Assembly (NCBI GenBank): GCA_964242115.1
Contig: CAXSZX010000001.1
Location: forward strand, 620,001 to 684,000
DNA: 64,000 nucleotides
DNA from: BOG-908 sp964242115
GTDB taxonomy: Bacteria > Pseudomonadota > Alphaproteobacteria > Acetobacterales > Acetobacteraceae
Direction of reading: 5' to 3'
Part shown: positions 61,819 to 64,000 of the stretch, one piece after another
Numbering within the stretch: the stretch's first letter is position 1
Layout of the letters: the number at the start of each line of letters is the position of its first letter
The notes under the pieces: model-generated
Told to the model about the DNA's origin: nothing
The model's input: only the letters and a program-made list of their open reading frames with translations
The model's database searches: none
Position numbers and translations under genes: made by a program

Positions 61819-62601
61819 ATGATCCTGTACGACCACCCGCTTTCGTCTTACGCCCAGAAGGTGAAGATCGCGCTCCGCGAAAAAGGCGTCGCGTTCGAGC
61901 GCATGTTGCCGGAGGATTTCGGCACCGGCCGGCGCGACACGGCGTTCGCCGCCGCTAACCCGCGCGGCGAAGTGCCCGTGCTGCTACCGGACGGCAAGAC
62001 GCCGATCTTCGACTCCACCGTCATCCTGGAATACATCGAGGAACGCTGGCCCGAGCCGCCGCTGCTGCCTGCTGACAAGCTGGCGCGCGCGCAAGCGCGA
62101 ATGACCGAAGACGTGTGCGACACACAATACGAAGCCGTCAACTGGGGTTTTGGCGAGCTGCTGTGGTTCCGGCGCGCCGATGGAGCGCTCGCGGAGACGC
62201 TGAAGGCAGCCGCGGCGCGCGACACGCAGGCACTGCAGCGGTGGCTCACCGAGCGGCTGGGAAATGCGGACTGGTTCGGCGGCGAACGCTTCGGTTGGGC
62301 GGACGCGGCGGCCGCACCGATGGTCAACCGGTCCGTACATTACGGACTCGGCCCGGATCGGGGCTCGCCGCTGACGCGGTGGCACGCGCGGTTGCGGGAG
62401 CGCCCGGCGGTGGCGGAGACGTTCGCCGAGTTCGACGCCGCCGCCGCCCGGATGGCAGCCGCGGCCGACTTCTATCGCACGGGCGGCCGCCGGCGGGAGT
62501 ATCGCGATCACCGCTTGGAGTGGATGATCCGTGCTGGGGGGATCGACGTGGTGCTTATTGGGCTTCGCGAGAAAACGATTCGGTTTTCCTGGCCCGGATA
62601 A
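61819..62601 (+). CDS. Glutathione S-transferase family protein
   Basis: 260 residues from the ATG of MILYDHPLSSYAQ, preceded by GAGGAGGCACGGCC. The N-terminal thioredoxin fold has SSYAQKVKIALREKG, NPRGEVPVLLPDG and the glutathione-binding FDSTVILEYIEERWP (Asp-Ser-Thr). The C-terminal domain is all-helical (ARAQARMTEDVCDT and on). Members conjugate or use glutathione for detoxification or reductive reactions. The substrate is unknown. It ends at the edge of a family A repeat. Confidence 0.88.
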   Translation: MILYDHPLSSYAQKVKIALREKGVAFERMLPEDFGTGRRDTAFAAANPRGEVPVLLPDGKTPIFDSTVILEYIEERWPEPPLLPADKLARAQARMTEDVCDTQYEAVNWGFGELLWFRRADGALAETLKAAAARDTQALQRWLTERLGNADWFGGERFGWADAAAAPMVNRSVHYGLGPDRGSPLTRWHARLRERPAVAETFAEFDAAAARMAAAADFYRTGGRRREYRDHRLEWMIRAGGIDVVLIGLREKTIRFSWPG

Positions 62602-62738
62602 GGAAGCAAGCAGTTCTTTTTTGAAAAAAAGAACCAAAAAACTTTTGTTCCCTTGGGCGCGCGTTGCAGGAAATGACGGCGACAGCAGGACCAAAAATCT
62701 TTTGCTTCCTTTTTTCAGAAAAGAGCGCCTTGCTTTCT
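62602..62738. repeat. Family A structured repeat, copy 27
   Basis: Left arm AGTTC-T6-G-A7-GAACC, right arm CTTCC-T6-CAG-A5, core GGCGACAGC (worn). It lies between the convergent GST and beta-helix protein genes. Confidence 0.88.
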
Positions 62739-64000
62739 TACCCGTGATGCACCAGCACAAACCAATCCTGATGCGCCGTCTCTGTCGGTAGGCTGCGCGA
62801 CGTTGCAGGTTCTGCCGACCCACTCTGTGCCACGATGTCGATCGTCAGACCGGCCACGTTGGCGAAGTCGCTCGTCAGGTGGATCGCTTCGTTGCTGATC
62901 GCGCCGCCCTTATAATCGATCACGTAGGTGCCGCTGGCGCTGCCCGCGGCGATCGGCCCGAAATTGCCGGCGGTGACGCCGCTGCCGGACAGGTCGCGCC
63001 CGTTGATGGTGCCGCCGTTCACCGTACTCTGCAGCGCGCCGCGCAGTGCGGCCGAGCCTGCAGCGCCGGTGTTTTCGACCTCGAAGTAGGCGGCGTGGCC
63101 TGCCGCCACCGCGATGGTGAGCGTGCCGTTCAGGTCCTGGATGGTGGTGCCGTTGACGCCCACGACGCTGAGCTGCGTGCCCTGACCGTCGATGGTGCCG
63201 GTGACGCCGGCGAACGCGTTGTAGGTGTTGCCGGTGCCGGCGGCAGTGTTGACGTAGTCGCCGGCCACCGTGAGCGTGGTGGAGCTGGTGTTCAGCGTGC
63301 CGCCGCCGATGGTCAGCGTGGAGACCGTGCTGTTGGCCGCGCCGTTGGCGCTGGCCAGCACGGCGGAGCTGCCCCTCGCACCGATGCTGAGCGCGCCGCC
63401 GGTGAGCGCAGCGGTGTCGGTGAAGCCGCCGTTGTCCAGCACCAGACCGGTGTTGTCCAGGCCGCCGGTAAAGGCGAGCGTGCCGCCGCTGACGGTGGCG
63501 ATGGTGCCGCTGTTGGCGAACGGGTCGGCGATGGTGGCTGTACCCCGGCCGGTCTGTTCGAACAGCCCGGTGCTGGTGAACGTGCCGGTGCCGGTGAGCG
63601 AGGACACGCCGGCGATGTCGAACACCCCGGCGTAGGTGAGCGAATCCGAGATGGCCAGCGACGCCCGGTTGATCAACGCGATCTCGCTGACGGTGATGGG
63701 CGCGGTGTCGGCCAGGGTGAAGCGGTTGTCGTCAAGGCAGAGCGTGCCGGTGCCGGTGACGGTCCCGGTGATGGTGTCGCGGCCGGTCAGGTCCAGCGTG
63801 CCGCCAGTGGCACTCAGCGTGCCGGCGCTGGCCAACCCGCCGGCGAGCGTGCCGAAGCCGGAGAGCAGCGAGGTCGCCCTGTCGTTGAGCAGCTTGGAGG
63901 TGAGGTCGCCGCCACCGAGCAGGATGGTGCCGGCGTTGGAGATGCCCAGCGTGGTGGTGTAGGAGCGATCGCCCAGGACCTGCAGCTGCGCGCGTGCTGC
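62738..64000 (-). CDS. Beta-helix/autotransporter-like surface protein (C-terminal part, N-terminus outside window)
   Basis: At least 420 residues, open to the right edge. The visible part has repeating short beta-strand units of the type TGTGTFTSTG, GTIATVSGGTLAFTG, GALSIGARGSSAVLA and TLTVAGDYVN, typical of right-handed beta-helix passengers of adhesins and autotransporters. The end of the protein is NVAGLTIDIVAQSG and a short polar tail, with no recognisable outer-membrane beta-barrel. So it may be a two-partner or type I secreted protein rather than a classical autotransporter. Function: probably adhesion or biofilm. The stop meets a family A repeat. Confidence 0.75.
   Translation of the reverse strand, partial: AARAQLQVLGDRSYTTTLGISNAGTILLGGGDLTSKLLNDRATSLLSGFGTLAGGLASAGTLSATGGTLDLTGRDTITGTVTGTGTLCLDDNRFTLADTAPITVSEIALINRASLAISDSLTYAGVFDIAGVSSLTGTGTFTSTGLFEQTGRGTATIADPFANSGTIATVSGGTLAFTGGLDNTGLVLDNGGFTDTAALTGGALSIGARGSSAVLASANGAANSTVSTLTIGGGTLNTSSTTLTVAGDYVNTAAGTGNTYNAFAGVTGTIDGQGTQLSVVGVNGTTIQDLNGTLTIAVAAGHAAYFEVENTGAAGSAALRGALQSTVNGGTINGRDLSGSGVTAGNFGPIAAGSASGTYVIDYKGGAISNEAIHLTSDFANVAGLTIDIVAQSGSAEPATSRSLPTETAHQDWFVLVHHG

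Overview
The window is high-GC DNA from an alphaproteobacterium, most likely of the family Acetobacteraceae. That placement is an inference. It rests on the base composition, on a three-subunit molybdenum aldehyde dehydrogenase with its own cytochrome c (typical of acetic acid bacteria), and on the order SRP RNA - dnaX - ybaB - recR.

Positions 1-18.8 kb form a cell-surface and exopolysaccharide region. A minus-strand run (1-8.2 kb) encodes an acyltransferase, a TPR glycosyltransferase, a TPR protein with a nuclease-like N-terminus, a secreted glycosidase-like protein, a sulfotransferase-like protein and the start of a tandem-repeat glycan-cluster protein. A plus-strand run (8.4-17.7 kb) encodes a large TPR protein, a paralogous secreted glycosidase-like protein, a Wzc-type chain-length/tyrosine-kinase protein, a GT4 glycosyltransferase and an ExeA-like membrane ATPase. 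A small coupled gene pair at 17.8-18.8 kb may be a toxin and its exported partner.

Positions 19-64 kb are mostly housekeeping and metabolism. They hold an acyl-CoA synthetase, a ferredoxin with two cysteine desulfurases, an alpha/beta hydrolase, an M13 peptidase, a GH26-like glycosidase, threonine aldolase with dapB, a MarR regulator, the ffs-dnaX-ybaB-recR block, an aldose epimerase and pyrF. Next come a methyltransferase and a RgpF-like protein, a trypsin-like RTX protease, an SPFH protein, an M19 dipeptidase, an old yellow enzyme, uppP, an SGNH hydrolase, a ferritin-like protein, an APC permease, thrB-rnhA, the aldehyde dehydrogenase operon, an MFS transporter, a glutathione transferase and the C-terminal part of a beta-helix surface protein.

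The most striking signal is a family of about 27 copies of a structured repeat of about 140 bp (family A below), lying between genes from 10.97 kb to 62.7 kb. Each unit has an A/T-rich hairpin at both ends and a GC-rich core with CTGTCGCGG. The two hairpins usually belong to different sequence classes, so the element has a direction. Stem changes are compensated, many copies touch a stop codon, and some supply the stop or the last codons of a gene. A second repeat family (family B) has two copies, also at 3' ends. No family A copy is visible in the first 10.9 kb.
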